DNA from: Stomoxys calcitrans | Lineage: Eukaryota; Arthropoda; Insecta; Diptera; Muscidae | Reading direction: 5' to 3' | Assembly (NCBI RefSeq): GCF_963082655.1 | Contig: NC_081552.1 | Location: 98,445,592 to 98,509,591, forward strand | Length of the DNA: 64,000 bases | In this document: positions 20,058 through 31,828 of the stretch, in pieces | How positions within the stretch are numbered: the stretch's first letter is position 1 | Layout: each line of letters begins with the position of its first letter | Program-made: the position numbers and the translations under genes | The notes under the pieces: generated by a model | Databases searched by the model: none | What the model was told of the DNA's origin: nothing | The model's input: the letters and a program-made list of their open reading frames with translations, nothing else

Positions 20058-22403
20058 GTCAATTTGTGTTTGTTTGTAGATTTGTTTGTTTGTTTGTATG
20101 CTTGTGTTCCTTATAGACTCAGTAACGGCTGAACCGATTTTCATGTAATTTTAGATGGTGCATAATGATCCCGTGGTGAAAATAGGGCACTACATCTTTT
20201 AATATTTGAAGGGGGGCGGACCCTCCCCCTTACCATAATTTTCAGAAACACCAGATCTCGTAGATGGGTGGTGCGATTTAAGTGAAATTTTTTGTGCTCT
20301 CATATAGTACCCTAAAAATAAAAATTTGGTATCCAAATTTTGGATTGGGAACCTAGGGGGGACTGCCCCACCCTAAAACACACCAAACATATATTTAGAC
20401 CAATCACGACAATATGGGACTCAAATGATAGGTATTTAGGATAAGAAAATGTATCTGATATCCAATTATCGGACCAAATGTTAGGGGACCACCCCAAGCC
20501 CCAAAACACCCCTAAATCGGACATATTTACCGACCATGGCAATATGGGAATCAAATGAAAGGTATTTTAGTGTAGAATACGAATCTGATATCCAAAAGTG
20601 GGACCACGTTTCTAGGGGTCCACCCCTTCCCCAAAACACCCCCCCAAACGGGACTTATTTACTGACCATGGGAATATGGGGCTTGAATAAAAGGTATTTG
20701 AGTGTAGAATTCGAATCTGATGTCCAAATATGAGACCAAGTGTTTGGAGGGCCGCCTCTCCCCAAAAACCTCCCCCAAAGGGAACACATTTACGACCATA
20801 TCCATATGGGGCTCAAATGAAAGGTCTTTGTGAGTAAAGAACGAATCTGATATCAATATTTGGGAAAAGTGTCTATGGGGTCAACCCACCCCCACAACAC
20901 CACCCAAATAGAAAGTATTTGCTGACTTTTGCAATATGAGGCTCAAATAAGAAGGTTTTTAGAGTGGAACAAGAATCGGATATATATTTTCAAGGCCAAC
21001 TCACTGAGTGACCGCCCATCACCGAAAACACCCCCAAAGCCGGTCACGTTTGCCGACTATCGAAATATGGGGCTCAAATTAAAGGTATTTGAAAGTAGAC
21101 CACGTAACTGATATCAACATTAGGGACCAACTGTCCAGGGGACGTCCCACCACCATAACAACCCCCAATAGGACGTATTTGCTCACCAAGACAATTTGGG
21201 TCTTAAGGAGAGTGGAACTAAATATTTATAGTTTTTACGGCCAATGCCGCAAACCAGACATTTTTGCCGACTTTTGCAATAAGGAGTTTAAATGAGATTA
21301 GAAAACGAATTTTATATCCAATTTTAAGGCCAATGACAATATGGGGTTCAAATAAATGGTATATAGGTATATGAGAATGGAGCACGTTGCTGATATATTT
21401 TCCGGGCTTAGTGTTTGGCCGACCACCCTAATCCGCAAAACACCCCTAAATCGGCCATATATACCGACCATGTTAAAGAGAAGCTTAAATGAAAGCTATT
21501 CGGGGGTAGAGCAAGAATTGATACCCATTTTCGGGACCAATTTTCTGGGGGTCAACCCAGTTCCCAAAATATGGGGTTCAAATAAATGATATATAGATAT
21601 ATGAGAATAGGGCACGTTGCCATATATTTTCTGGGCTAAGTGTTTGGGGGACCACCCCAATCCCCAAAACACCCCTAAATCGGCCATACTTACCGACCAT
21701 TTCAATGTGGAGATTAAATGAAAAGTATTAAGGGGTAGAGCAAGAATTGATACCCACTTTCGGGATCAATTTTTTGGGGGTTAATTTTTAGGGACCATCG
21801 CAAAATGGGGCTCAAATAAAGGTATTTGGGAGTAGAATACGAATTTTATATCAAAATTTAGGACCATGGGGTTAGGGAATCACCCCTTCCCCAAAACATC
21901 CCGCAAAGGGTAAAAAATTTTCGACAATACCAATATGTGGTATTTAAGATTAGAAAACGAATTTCATAACCTATTTTGGGCCATGTGTTTGGGGGACGCC
22001 TCATCGTGTAAACTCCCCTAAACCAATGGCAATATGGGGTTTAAATAAATGGTTTTGAAAGAAGAGCACGATGCTGATATTTTTTCACGGCCAAGTGCCT
22101 CGGGGACAACCTCACTCCCGAAAACACCCCTAAATAACATATGATGAGAGTAGCGGGCTGAAATAAAGTATTTTAAGAATGGAGTACACCTTACATCCAA
22201 ACTTAAATTCGTAGACCAATAAATATCTATGGGATTCGGACAAAGGCACTTATATTGTTAAATTGTTAGTCAAGCGTTATACTATTTTCGTAGCATGGTA
22301 TTTCACTAAAAGCTCTTTAATCGTCGAAAATAAATATTCCAAGGAAACTTTTGTTCCATATAAAGTAAAAGAAGGCGCAGCGGAGCGGGCGCGTGTCATC
22401 TAG
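20058..22403 (+). mobile_element. Helitron-like element C3, near complete
   Basis: 2.3 kb. The 5' part has TCAATTTGTGTTTGTTTGTAG, CTTATAGACTCAGTAACGGC and GGGCGGACCCTCCCCCTTACC. The interior has imperfect units of about 120 bp with GACCATGGCAATATGGG and CAAATGAAAGGTATT. The 3' end is GCGGAGCGGGCGCGTGTCAT followed by CTAG (22400-22403). No protein domain is found, so a non-autonomous Helitron is the best reading. Confidence 0.7.
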
Positions 22404-22744
22404 TAGTATATATTTTCTGACTATTGCAATATGAGGTTCAAATAAGAGAGCTTTTAAGGTGGAACACGAATCCGATATATATTTTCAAGGCTGCCCATCC
22501 CACAAAACACCCCCCAAGCCGGTCATTTTTGCCGACTATGGAAATATGGGGCTCAAATTAAAGGTATGTGGAAGTATACCACGTATCTGACATCAACATT
22601 AAGAGCTAACTGTCTAACGGACGTCCCACCACCATAAGAACCCCCAAATAGGACGTATTTGCTCACCAAGACAATTTGGTCTTAAAGAGAGTGGAACAAT
22701 ATAGGATTTAATTTAAGGTATAAGATTGTGGACTGCGAATCTCA
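22404..22744 (+). mobile_element. Helitron family C internal fragment
   Basis: Family C internal units (GCAATATGAGGTTCAAATAAGAG, TTGCCGACTATGGAAATATGG) directly after the C3 terminus, with neither end. Probably what is left of a second, tandem C copy. Confidence 0.6.
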
Positions 22745-23349
22745 TATGTTTTTATACTTTTGTATACTATTCTAGTCATTCCGTTTGTTACACCTCGAAA
22801 TAATTATCTAAGACCCTATAAAGTAGGCAGTAGCCAACTCCGTCCGTCTTTCGAAATCACGATAGCGATAGAATGCCGTCTATAACCTGATATAGCTCCC
22901 ATATAAACCGATCTCCCGATTTCACTTTTTGAGCCCTTACAAGCCGCAAGTTTTGCCCGATTTGACTGACATTTTCCATGTAGTGTTGTGTTTGGACTTT
23001 CAAAAACTCTGTATAGTACGGTCCAAATATGTTAATAACCTGATATAGCCCCCTTATAAATCGATCTCCCGATTTGGCTTCTTGAGCCCTTACAAGTCTC
23101 AATTTTTCTCCCATTTGGCTAAAATTTTGCTCGTACTCGGTCTTAACCTGATATAGCTCCCATATAAACCGATCTCCCAATTTGACTTCTCAAGCCACAA
23201 TTTTTGTCCGACTTGGTTGAAATTGAGCATATGGTGTTTCAACAACTCTACGGTCCGAATTAGTCTGTAACCTGATATAGCTCTCATACAAACCGATCTC
23301 CCGGTTTGACTTCTTAAGTCCTTACGAGCCGCAATTTTTGTCCGATTTC
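22745..23349 (-). mobile_element. Family A/B-related diverged element (D), inverted
   Basis: Reverse orientation. The 3' end has TATACTATTCTAGTCATTCCG, a reduced GTCCGTC microsatellite, then central units with ACCTGATATAGCTCCCATATAAACC at 22885 and 23038 (153 bp apart) and at 23146. Its sequence is about as far from A as from B. The 107- and 62-codon minus frames here are repeat-derived. Confidence 0.6.
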
Positions 23350-23984
23350 AGCCAAATCGGATGAGAATTGCGCTCTCTAGAGGTTCAAGATCCCAGATCG
23401 GTTTATATGGCAGCTATATCAGGTCCTATACCGATTTACGCCATACTAAGCAAAGTTAGTGGAAGTCAAAACAAAACACCTCATGTAAAATTTCAGCCAA
23501 ATCGTATGAGAATTGCGCCCTCTAGAGGCTCAAGAAGTCAAGAACCAAGATCGGTTCATATGGCAGCTATATCAGGTTATGGACCGATTTAAACCATATT
23601 TAGCGTAGTTGTTGGAAGTGCTACCAAAACACTACGTGCAAAATTTCAATAAAATCGGACGAGAATTGCGCCCTCTAGAGGCTCAAGAAATCAAAACCCA
23701 AGATCGGTTTATATGGCAGCTATATCAAAACATGGACCGATGTAAACCATATTAAGCGTAGTTGTTGGAAGTGACACCAAAACACTATGTGCAAAATTTG
23801 AATAAAATCGGATAAGAATAGCGTGCTTTCGACAGGCAGACGGACGGACATGTCTAGATCGACATAAAATGTCACGACGATCAAGAATATATATACTTTA
23901 TGGGGTCTCAGACGAATATTTCGAGTAGTCACAAACAGAATGACGAAATTAGTATACCTCCATCCTATGGTGGAGGGTATAAAA
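23350..23984 (+). mobile_element. Family A fragment A20, 5' truncated
   Basis: Central units in forward orientation, then a shortened 3' region with GACAGGCAGACGGACGG and the end CCTATGGTGGAGGGTATAAAAA. It lies divergently against the inverted D element at 23349. Confidence 0.7.
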
Positions 23985-24293
23985 ACACTGGCACAGTGGT
24001 TTGTAAATATGTTGTAAATAAATTAACTTGGTTCTTTCCCGCAAAAAGATATATTTTTGGCTCATAAAGACAACTTTTATTTTATTCCCGCTTGAGATTG
24101 TGTATTTTAAGAAATACAACAGAAAGATAATTTATCATTTAAAAAAAGTAAATCTGGTGATTTGGAGAATATGTGGTGACAGAAATATGTCTCTGGTTGA
24201 TTGAAAGAAGACAGACGTTGTTGTATCAAGGCACATTGCAGCTGGCTCATTGGCATACTTACCGTTCGTTGTATTGGACAGTCATACGATATT
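23985..24293. other. Unassigned DNA left of the Jockey insertion
   Basis: No repeat family and no credible ORF. Its right edge, TGATGACACATT (24294-24305), is the target duplication of the LINE. The sequence resumes at 26956. Confidence 0.5.
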
Positions 24294-24305
24294 TGATGAC
24301 ACATT

Positions 24306-26943
24306 TTTTTTTTTTTTTTTTAATTCATTTTTATTAATGCTTTCTATCTTAGTATAGATATTTACATTATTATCGACATTATTTTGTATATTATAATTAC
24401 TAATGGTGCCAACCCAGTGGTTGGCCCACGTATAAAATTTATTTATGCATCATTAAAGTGGAGTTAAAAATTTACAGTAGGTCTTGCGGTGCTTTTCTTT
24501 TGAGCCGCTTAAATGTTTCAGTGTTCCTCATCAGGTTTGTTGCTAGTGGGTTTGGATGTTGTTGAATTCTCAATTTATAATTTTGGAGTTGTGACAATAC
24601 TTCTTCCTGGACAGTTTTTATATTTAATTCCTCGTGTAGTCGCTTATTAGTTATGTAGTATGGTGCACCTGCAATTTTGCGTAATGTTTTTGATTGTAGT
24701 TGCTGTAGTAGTTTGATTGTTGTATGTGAAGCGGTTCCCCATAGCTGGATACCGTATGTCCAGATTGGTTTTATAATGCATTTGTATATAAGTATCTTAT
24801 TTTCTAAGGATAACTTGGAAATTGGTCCAATCAGAAAATTCATTTTTTGTAGTTGTATATCACAAGCTTTTCTTTTTATTTTTATGTGCGTTTTCCAAGT
24901 TAGTTTCTTGTCCAAGTATAGTCCCAGATATTTCGCCTCATTCGCCTGCGGGAGTTGGACTTCATTCATTTGAACTGGAGGGCAGTTTCCGTGGTTAAGT
25001 GTGAATGTTACGTGTATAGACTTAGTTTCATTTGGTTTTATACGCCAGTGTTTCAGCCACTCGCACAAAGTATTTAGGTAGGTTTGAAGCATATTGCTTG
25101 CTATTTGTGGATTTTTATTAACAGCTAGCACAGCGGTGTCATCAGCGAATGTACCCACCACTGCGTTCTCTGTCTGTGGTAGATCAGATGTGAACAAGAT
25201 ATATAAGATTGGGCCCATCACACTCCCCTGTGGTACCCCAGCTCTGACAGATTTTAAATCACTCATTTCATCGGCCTCTTGGACGAAGAACATTCTTTTT
25301 TGAATATATGATTTAATTAATAGATAGTAATTTATTGGAAGAAGTTTCCTTGCCTTGTAGAGAAGACCCTCATGCCATACCTTGTCAAAGGCTTGCGAGA
25401 TGTCTAAAAATGCGGAAGTACAGTACTGCTTTGATTCAAATGCAGAATTTATGGTTTCCACTAATCTGTGGATTTGTTCAGTAGTCCCGTGATTCTTTCT
25501 AAATCCGAATTGATGATTTGGTATCAAGTTATTTTCCTCAATTATTGGCATTAGTCTCTTAAGAAATAGAGATTCGAATACCTTTGAAATTATTGGCAGT
25601 AGGCTTATTGGTCGATATGATTTGACTTGATCGGATGGTTTTCCAGTTTTCTGGATCATTGTGACTTGGGCAACTTTCCATTGGGGCGGAATGAAGCAGC
25701 GCTTTAAACAGGCATTGAATATGAACGTAATGAAGTCAGTACCTTCTTTAGGGAGTTCTTTGAGTATTTTAGGGGTTATTAAGTCATAGCCAGGAGCCTT
25801 ACCAGGTTTTAGAATCTTTATTGCATGTGAGACTTCGGCTTTTGAAATTTTCTTTATTGGCAGGTCAAGCTGATGAGGTTCATTTAAGAAAGTTTCCAAG
25901 CATTTGGGCGGTTCTTCCGAGCTATTTGGGGTGAAAACATCGTATAAATGATTGGCAAATGTGTAGGCTTTTTCTAAGTTGCTTTTTGTCCACGAGTTAC
26001 CAGACTTTCGAATTGGGTAATTGATTTTTGGCTCATTTTTGAGTTTTTTCGTGATTTTCCATAGAGAATAGTCTGTTGACTTTGTTGGCCCAAGATTTTG
26101 GATTTCTTGTTCAATATGGTTATTATCTACGCATTTTAATAACTTTTGCAAATCTGCAGTTGCTTTATTAAGTTTTCGTTTGTTCTCTGGTGATTTTGTT
26201 TTTTGCCAACGTTTTTTCGCCTTGCGCTTTTCTTTAACTTTTCTCTGTATAAAGGCAGGGTATTTGTATGATTCTATGAAACTTTTCTTGGGTGTAGAGT
26301 TCCATGAAGCGCTCTGTATAGTTTGCACTAGGTGGTCTACGGCGTAAGAAATGTCTTGATCTGATTTTAAAGGTAAATTTTGATGTAATGTTTTGCTGAC
26401 TAGGTAACGAAAATAATGCCAGTTAGTCTTATTATTGTGAAGTTTACATTTTTGATCTTGGGGTATATGCTGTGCGTGCAATGATAGAAAGACTGGTGTG
26501 TGATCAGAAGACAGATCGTGGCTTGAAAAACATTTTTCGGAGCCAGCTGAAATCCCTTTGGAAACGCAGAAATCTATAAGATCTGGGGTTTTATTCAGAT
26601 CTGACGGCCAATATGTTGGAGAATGTGGTGAAATAACCCGAAGATTAAGTTCTTTTATAGCCCAGTATAACTGTCGGCCTTTCGGCGTATTAAGACGTGA
26701 TCCCCATATTGTGTGCTTGGCATTGTAGTCTCCACAAGCTATGAATTTGCTTCCTAATGTCTTAAAGAAATTAATATAATTTTCTTTTTTGATGGTATGT
26801 TTTGGTGGACTATAGATTGATGACACTGTTAAAGGTCCTTGCATGCTTTCTACTATGATGTTTGTTGCCTGAATTATATCGGAGCTGTAGTGGGTTCCTT
26901 GGTGATGCTTAATGGATTGCTTTATCAAGATTCCTGAACCACC
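24306..26943 (-). mobile_element. Young Jockey-clade LINE, 5' truncated
   Basis: A minus-strand non-LTR retrotransposon with a poly(A) tail (T-run 24304-24321 on the plus strand) and a perfect 12-bp target duplication TGATGACACATT (24294-24305 and 26944-26955). The 5' end is truncated inside the endonuclease domain. The remaining frame is intact to its stop, and a 3' UTR of about 165 bp separates the stop from the tail. Confidence 0.92.
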
Positions 26944-26982
26944 TGATGACACATTGGGTGAATTCTCATTTATCATTGACAA
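24472..26982 (-). CDS. Jockey-like ORF2: partial endonuclease plus reverse transcriptase
   Basis: An 836-codon uninterrupted frame. Residues 1-13 derive from flanking DNA and the target duplication, because the element itself starts at 26943. From residue 14 come the C-terminal parts of an APE-type endonuclease (FIACGDYNAKHTIWGSR; SSDHTPVFLSL). After a basic linker comes a reverse transcriptase with YRPISLLPIISKVFE, GFRKNHGTTEQ, AGVPQGSVMGPILY and the catalytic FADD (residues 612-615). The C-terminal domain is of Jockey type. The N-terminal endonuclease half with its catalytic Asn/Glu is missing, so target nicking by this copy is unlikely even though the RT looks intact. In full elements ORF1 lies upstream; none is present here. 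No promoter is seen. Confidence 0.88.
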   Translation of the reverse strand: MSMINENSPNVSSGGSGILIKQSIKHHQGTHYSSDIIQATNIIVESMQGPLTVSSIYSPPKHTIKKENYINFFKTLGSKFIACGDYNAKHTIWGSRLNTPKGRQLYWAIKELNLRVISPHSPTYWPSDLNKTPDLIDFCVSKGISAGSEKCFSSHDLSSDHTPVFLSLHAQHIPQDQKCKLHNNKTNWHYFRYLVSKTLHQNLPLKSDQDISYAVDHLVQTIQSASWNSTPKKSFIESYKYPAFIQRKVKEKRKAKKRWQKTKSPENKRKLNKATADLQKLLKCVDNNHIEQEIQNLGPTKSTDYSLWKITKKLKNEPKINYPIRKSGNSWTKSNLEKAYTFANHLYDVFTPNSSEEPPKCLETFLNEPHQLDLPIKKISKAEVSHAIKILKPGKAPGYDLITPKILKELPKEGTDFITFIFNACLKRCFIPPQWKVAQVTMIQKTGKPSDQVKSYRPISLLPIISKVFESLFLKRLMPIIEENNLIPNHQFGFRKNHGTTEQIHRLVETINSAFESKQYCTSAFLDISQAFDKVWHEGLLYKARKLLPINYYLLIKSYIQKRMFFVQEADEMSDLKSVRAGVPQGSVMGPILYILFTSDLPQTENAVVGTFADDTAVLAVNKNPQIASNMLQTYLNTLCEWLKHWRIKPNETKSIHVTFTLNHGNCPPVQMNEVQLPQANEAKYLGLYLDKKLTWKTHIKIKRKACDIQLQKMNFLIGPISKLSLENKILIYKCIIKPIWTYGIQLWGTASHTTIKLLQQLQSKTLRKIAGAPYYITNKRLHEELNIKTVQEEVLSQLQNYKLRIQQHPNPLATNLMRNTETFKRLKRKAPQDLL

Positions 26983-27349
26983 TCGAAAAGTAGATTGTAT
27001 CGCAGCAGCTATAAGGAAATTTGATAAAACAACAATATTGGGAAACTGTCTGCCATATTTGGTACGAATATATTTGAATTTTAAACTTCATTGTTAAGAT
27101 AGTAAATAAGACAGAAGTACTTCCTCGAAATAGAATGGTGATGTTGCAGTCATTGCGTACAAAATTATATTTAGTTATCGCTTAGTAGAAATAAATAGAA
27201 CATTTTGAAACTGAATTAACATTTTCTCGAAAAGTGTTGTGATTTGTCTGCCGAGTGCCAGTTTAACATTGGATGTAACTTTCTCTTGAACCTCGACCTC
27301 GAATAGTTTGATTTGGTTTGAAGTGAATTCCTCCTTGTGGAAATGTCCA
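26956..27349. other. Unassigned DNA between LINE and BEL relic
   Basis: Continuation of the LINE target, AT-rich. The last about 100 bp (from about 27240) may be leader or LTR of the BEL relic that follows, but I cannot identify LTR ends or a primer-binding site. Confidence 0.35.
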
Positions 27350-30300
27350 TTTTAGAAGATTTTCTTACTCAATGTGAAGAGGTACTTGGGTTTGGGCAAG
27401 AGCTCAGCGACACTGATGCCACTGACTATAATGAGTCAGCGATCGAAGCTGCAAGGTCAGAGATACAAAGTTTATGGGCTGATTAGAAGGAAGCCTACAA
27501 GAAATGTGTGGCGGATCCAGAGTGCAACAAACAGAACAAGGAGGTTCTTAAAGCGAAGAAAAAGGTTGTGTATGAATGTTACATAAGGTCGATTAGTATC
27601 TTGGGCGACTGGAGAGAAAAAGTTAAAGTGGGTGTGAGCTCGCTCAATCAGAAATCATCTTCCTCGATCGCCGTCCCACCGTGCGACACGGAGATATTTT
27701 ATGTGTACTATATCTCTTGGCCTAGCTTTCGTGATTTATTCACGGCCATATACGTCAACAAGTAAAAAGGCGTTAAGTTCGGCCGGGCCGAACTTTGGAT
27801 ACCCACCACCTCGGGTATACATGTAAACCACCTTTCATCAAAATTCGGTGAAAATTGCATACCTTATACTCATATACCTCACACCGATCTGAACTATATA
27901 CGACACGGATGTCGAAAAGCATAACATAAGTCACTGTGTCAAATTTCAGTGAAATCGGACTATAAATGCCCCTTTTATGGGGTCAAGACTTTAAATCGAG
28001 ATATCGGTCTACATGGCAGCTATATCAAAATCTGGACCGATTTGGGCCAAGTTGCATAAACATGTCAAAAGCCTAACACTAAGCACTGTCCCAAATTTCG
28101 GCGAAATCGGACAATAAATGCCTCTTTTATGGGCCCTAAACCTTACATCCAGAGATCGGTCTATATGGTAGCTATATTCAAATCTGGACCGATCTGGGCA
28201 AAATTGAAGAAGGACGTCGAAGAGCTTAACCAAACTCACAGTCTCCAATTTCAGCGACATCGGACAATAAATGTGGCTTTTATGGCCCCAAAACCTTAAA
28301 CCAAGATATCGGTCTATATGGCAGCTATATCCAAATCTGGACCGATCTGTGCGATATTGCAGAAGTATGTCAAAGGGCTTAACTTATCTCACTGTTCCAA
28401 ATTTCGCCGACATCGGGCAATAAATGAGCATTTTATGGGCCCAAACCATAAATCAGGAAATCGGTCTATATGGCAGCTATATCCAAATCTGAACCGATCT
28501 GGGCCAATTTTACGAAGGATGTCGGCGGGCCTTACACAACTCACTGTCCTAAATTTCATCAAAATCGGATAATAAATGTGGCTTTTGTGGGCCTAAGACC
28601 CTAAACCGGAGGATCGGTCTATATGGCAGCTATATCCAAATCTGAACCGATCTGAACCAAATTGAAGAAACATGTCAAAGGGCCTAAGACAACTCACTGT
28701 CCCAAATTTCAGCGAAATCGGATAATAAATGTGGCTTTTATGGGCCTTAGACCCTAAATCGGCGGATCGGTCTATATGGGGGCTATATCAAGATATAGTC
28801 CGATATAACCCATCTTCAAACTTAACCTGCTTATGGACAAAAAAAGAATTTGTGCAAAATTTCAGCTCAATATATCTATTTTTAAAGACTGTAGCGTGAT
28901 TTCAACAGACAGACGGACAGACAGACGGACGGACATGTCTAGATCGTCTTAGATTTTTACGCTGATCAAGAATATATATACTTTATGGGGTCGGAAATGG
29001 ATATTTCGATGTGTTGCAAACGAATGACAAAATGAATATACCGCCATCCTTCGGTGGTGGGTATAATAATAAGAAATTGAGCGCTGTCGAGAAACTATAC
29101 CATCTGTTTCAGAAAACAGCTTGCGAGGTTAGAGAGATAAATAGGAATATCCCATTGACTGCTGATGTTTTTGCTGTTGCTTGGGAAAACCTTAAGAGTC
29201 AATATGAAAATAAGAGAATATTGATTAATTCGCAATTGAGGAACCTATTTAACTTGGCCCCTTGCTCACAAGAGTCTGCTAGTGGTCTCAAAAACCTTCA
29301 GAGGGATGTCACAAATTGTATTACGGTCCTAGAATTGTATAAAATTAACGTAAAGTCGTGGGACCCGATATTTGTGTATCAATGCTCCACAAAGATGCCG
29401 AAACTTACACTGGCTCTGTGGGAGCAGTCATTAACGAATACAACAGAACTGCCTCGTTAGGACGACTTAAACAAATTCCTCACAGACAGATTACAAGCAC
29501 TAGAGAGTATATCAGATATTACCAGCGTTAATCTTTCACAAAATTCTTAGAACCCCCAGAAGAAGTATAACCATTTTGATAAGTCAAGGCAATACAAAGT
29601 ACACCACACCAAGGTCAATGAAGCAAAATGTGATTTATGTAAAGGCTCGCATTCATTGAAATCTTCCCCGAAGTTTCTAAGTACGGTATTTAGAAACAGA
29701 TTGAATGTTGTGAAAAGAGAGAAACGTTGCCTCAATTATTTATCTCTAGGTCATCGAGCGGCAGAGTGTAAAGCTCAATCTTGTTCTAAGTGCAACTGTA
29801 CCTCAAGTTCATTCTTTTGCACAGGGAAGGATCGGGTCAAAGTAATGAAACAAATACTTCCTCGAATACGGCCCAGGTGTCTTCCGCAAACATACAAAAC
29901 ATTGACCCACAATCTTCAATACTACAGCTACTAGAAGTACGATGTTGGCGACAGCGTGGGTAAACATAGTGAAGGATGAACTGTCATATAAGACACGAGC
30001 GTTAGTAGATCCTTCGTTCATATCCTTGCGCATTAAAAAAATTGTTGAAGTTACCTACAAATTCCATATCAGCGGACATTGCAGGGTTAGGTGGTGGCCA
30101 TCTAACAAGATGCTCAAATGTAGCATATTTTACAATTGGTTCGAGAAAGGATAAATCTTTCTCGTTGGAGTTAGAAGCATTGGTAGTCCCTGAGGTAACA
30201 GGGGATATTCCTACCCATTCTTTAGATAATATTTACACTGGTCGGCTTCCAGATTTAGAACTTGCGGATCCGGAATTTTATCGTACTGGTCCAGTGCACA

Positions 30301-30655
30301 TGTTACTTGGTGGAAACGTATACCCCACCATTTTGCGTAGTGGTGTTCGGAAGGATGTTTGTGGTTCTCCCCTTGCCCAGGAAACAGTGTTTGGTTGGAT
30401 TTGATCGGCCCGGCGAAGAGTTCGAATGCTGTGAAAACAGTTGGTGTTTTTCATTGTGGAAAGATCTCTGTGCAAGATCAACTTGCAAAGTTTTGGGAAA
30501 TTGAAGAAGTGCCTAAAATGCCAATACTATCTCTAGATGATGAAAAGTGTGCAGAAATATACCAAGCAACAACGGTTCGACTCTCAGATGGTCGATACCA
30601 AATAGACTTGCCATTTAGGTCCGATATTCCATGTGCAACCTCAGACAATGTATAT
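27343..30655 (+). pseudogene. Broken BEL/Pao gag-protease, split by family B copy B1
   Basis: A diverged relative of the intact BEL element at 51 kb. 27343-27758 is the Gag N-terminus (MSILEDFLTQCEEVLG, later VPPCDTEIFYVYYISWPSFRD), with an in-frame TAG at 27484. B1 then interrupts. 29066-29460 is the Gag core (ENKRILINSQLRNLF, NVKSWDPIFVYQCS). About 29620-29800 has zinc knuckles with losses (CDLCKGSHSLKSSPKF). About 29945-30400 is the protease region, where the catalytic segment is shortened to RALVDPSFIS, ending QETVFGW then I and a stop. About 30490-30655 matches the linker before RT ([24 protein letters not shown]). It is cut off by family A at 30656, so no RT remains. Confidence 0.85.
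27759..29065 (+). mobile_element. Family B element B1, complete, inside BEL gag
   Basis: Starts CAAGTAAAAAGGCGTTAAGTTC with the palindrome GTTCGGCCGGGCCGAAC. A 12-bp inverted repeat pairs ATACCCACCACC (27799-27810) with GGTGGTGGGTAT (29053-29064). Central 153-bp-type units carry CACTGTCCCAAATTTCGGCG and GGTCTATATGGCAGCTATATCC. The 3' side has ACAGACGGACGGACATGTCTAG and GATCAAGAATATATATAC. It is flanked by Gag codons on both sides, which fixes its ends well. Confidence 0.85.
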
Positions 30656-31828
30656 CTTACATACCCTCCACCATGGATCGCATTTGTCGAGTTCTTTTCC
30701 CGGCATCTCTTCTTAGGTAAAAAAAAGGATATAAGAAAAGATTTGCTCTGCTATTAGAACGATATCAAGATATGATCCGGTTTGGACCGCAAATAAATTA
30801 TATGTTGGAGACCATAATAAACAAGTATGTTGTTGGTAATGAGAGAATCCGTCGTACAAAATTTCAGGCAAATCTGATAATAACTGCGACTTCTAGAGAC
30901 TCAAAAAGTCAAGATCCCAGATCGGTTTATGTGACAGCTATATCAGGTTATGAACCGATTTGAACCTTATTTGACATAGTTGTTGAAAGTAACAATAAAA
31001 AACGTCTTGCAAAATTTCATTCCAATCGGATAAGAATTGCGCACTCTCAAGAAGTCAAGACCCCAGATCGGTTTATATGGCAGCTATATCAGGTTATGGA
31101 CAGATTCGAATAATAACTTGCACAGTTGTTGGATATCATAACAAAACACGTCGTGCAAAATTTCATTCCAATCGGATGAGAATTGCGCAGTCTAGAGGCT
31201 CAAGAAGTCAAGACCCAAGATCGGTTTATATGGCAGCTATATCAGGTTATGAACCGATTTGAACTATACTTGGCACAGTAGTTGGATATCGTAACAAAAC
31301 ACGTGGTGCAAAATTTCATTCAAATCGGATAAGAATTGCGCACTCTAGAGGCTCAAGAAGTCAAGACCCAAGATCGGTTTATATGGCAGCTATATCAGGT
31401 TATCGACCGATTTAAACCATACTCAGCACAGTTGTTGGATATCATAACAAAACACGTCGTGCAAAATTTCATCCCAATCGGATAAGAATTGCGCACTCTA
31501 GAGGCTCAAGAAGTCAAGACTCAAGATCGGTTTATATCGCAGCTATATCAAAACATGGACCGATATGGTGCATTTACAATACCAACCGACCTACACTAAT
31601 AAGAAGTGTTTGTGCAAAATTTCAAGCGGCTAGCCTTACTCCTTCGGAAGTTAGCGTGCTTTCGACAGACAGATGGAGGGACGGACGGACGGACATGGCT
31701 AGATCGACATAAAATTTCACGACGATCAAGAATATATATACTTTATGGGGTCTCAGACGAATATTTCGAGTAGTTACAAACAGAATGACGAAATTAGTAT
31801 ACCCCCCATCCTATGGTGGAGGGTATAA
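30656..31828 (+). mobile_element. Family A element A12, slightly 5' truncated
   Basis: Lacks the first about 40 bp with the palindrome (it begins ATCTTACATACCCTCCACCATGG). It then has internal sequence, several 153-bp units, the GACGGACG microsatellite and the 3' GGTGGAGGGTATAAAAA. Helitron C5 starts without a gap. Confidence 0.8.

Noticed and set aside
24677..25303. Plus-strand ORFs opposite the Jockey RT
   Set aside because: Shadows of the minus-strand 836-codon frame, with no independent motifs.
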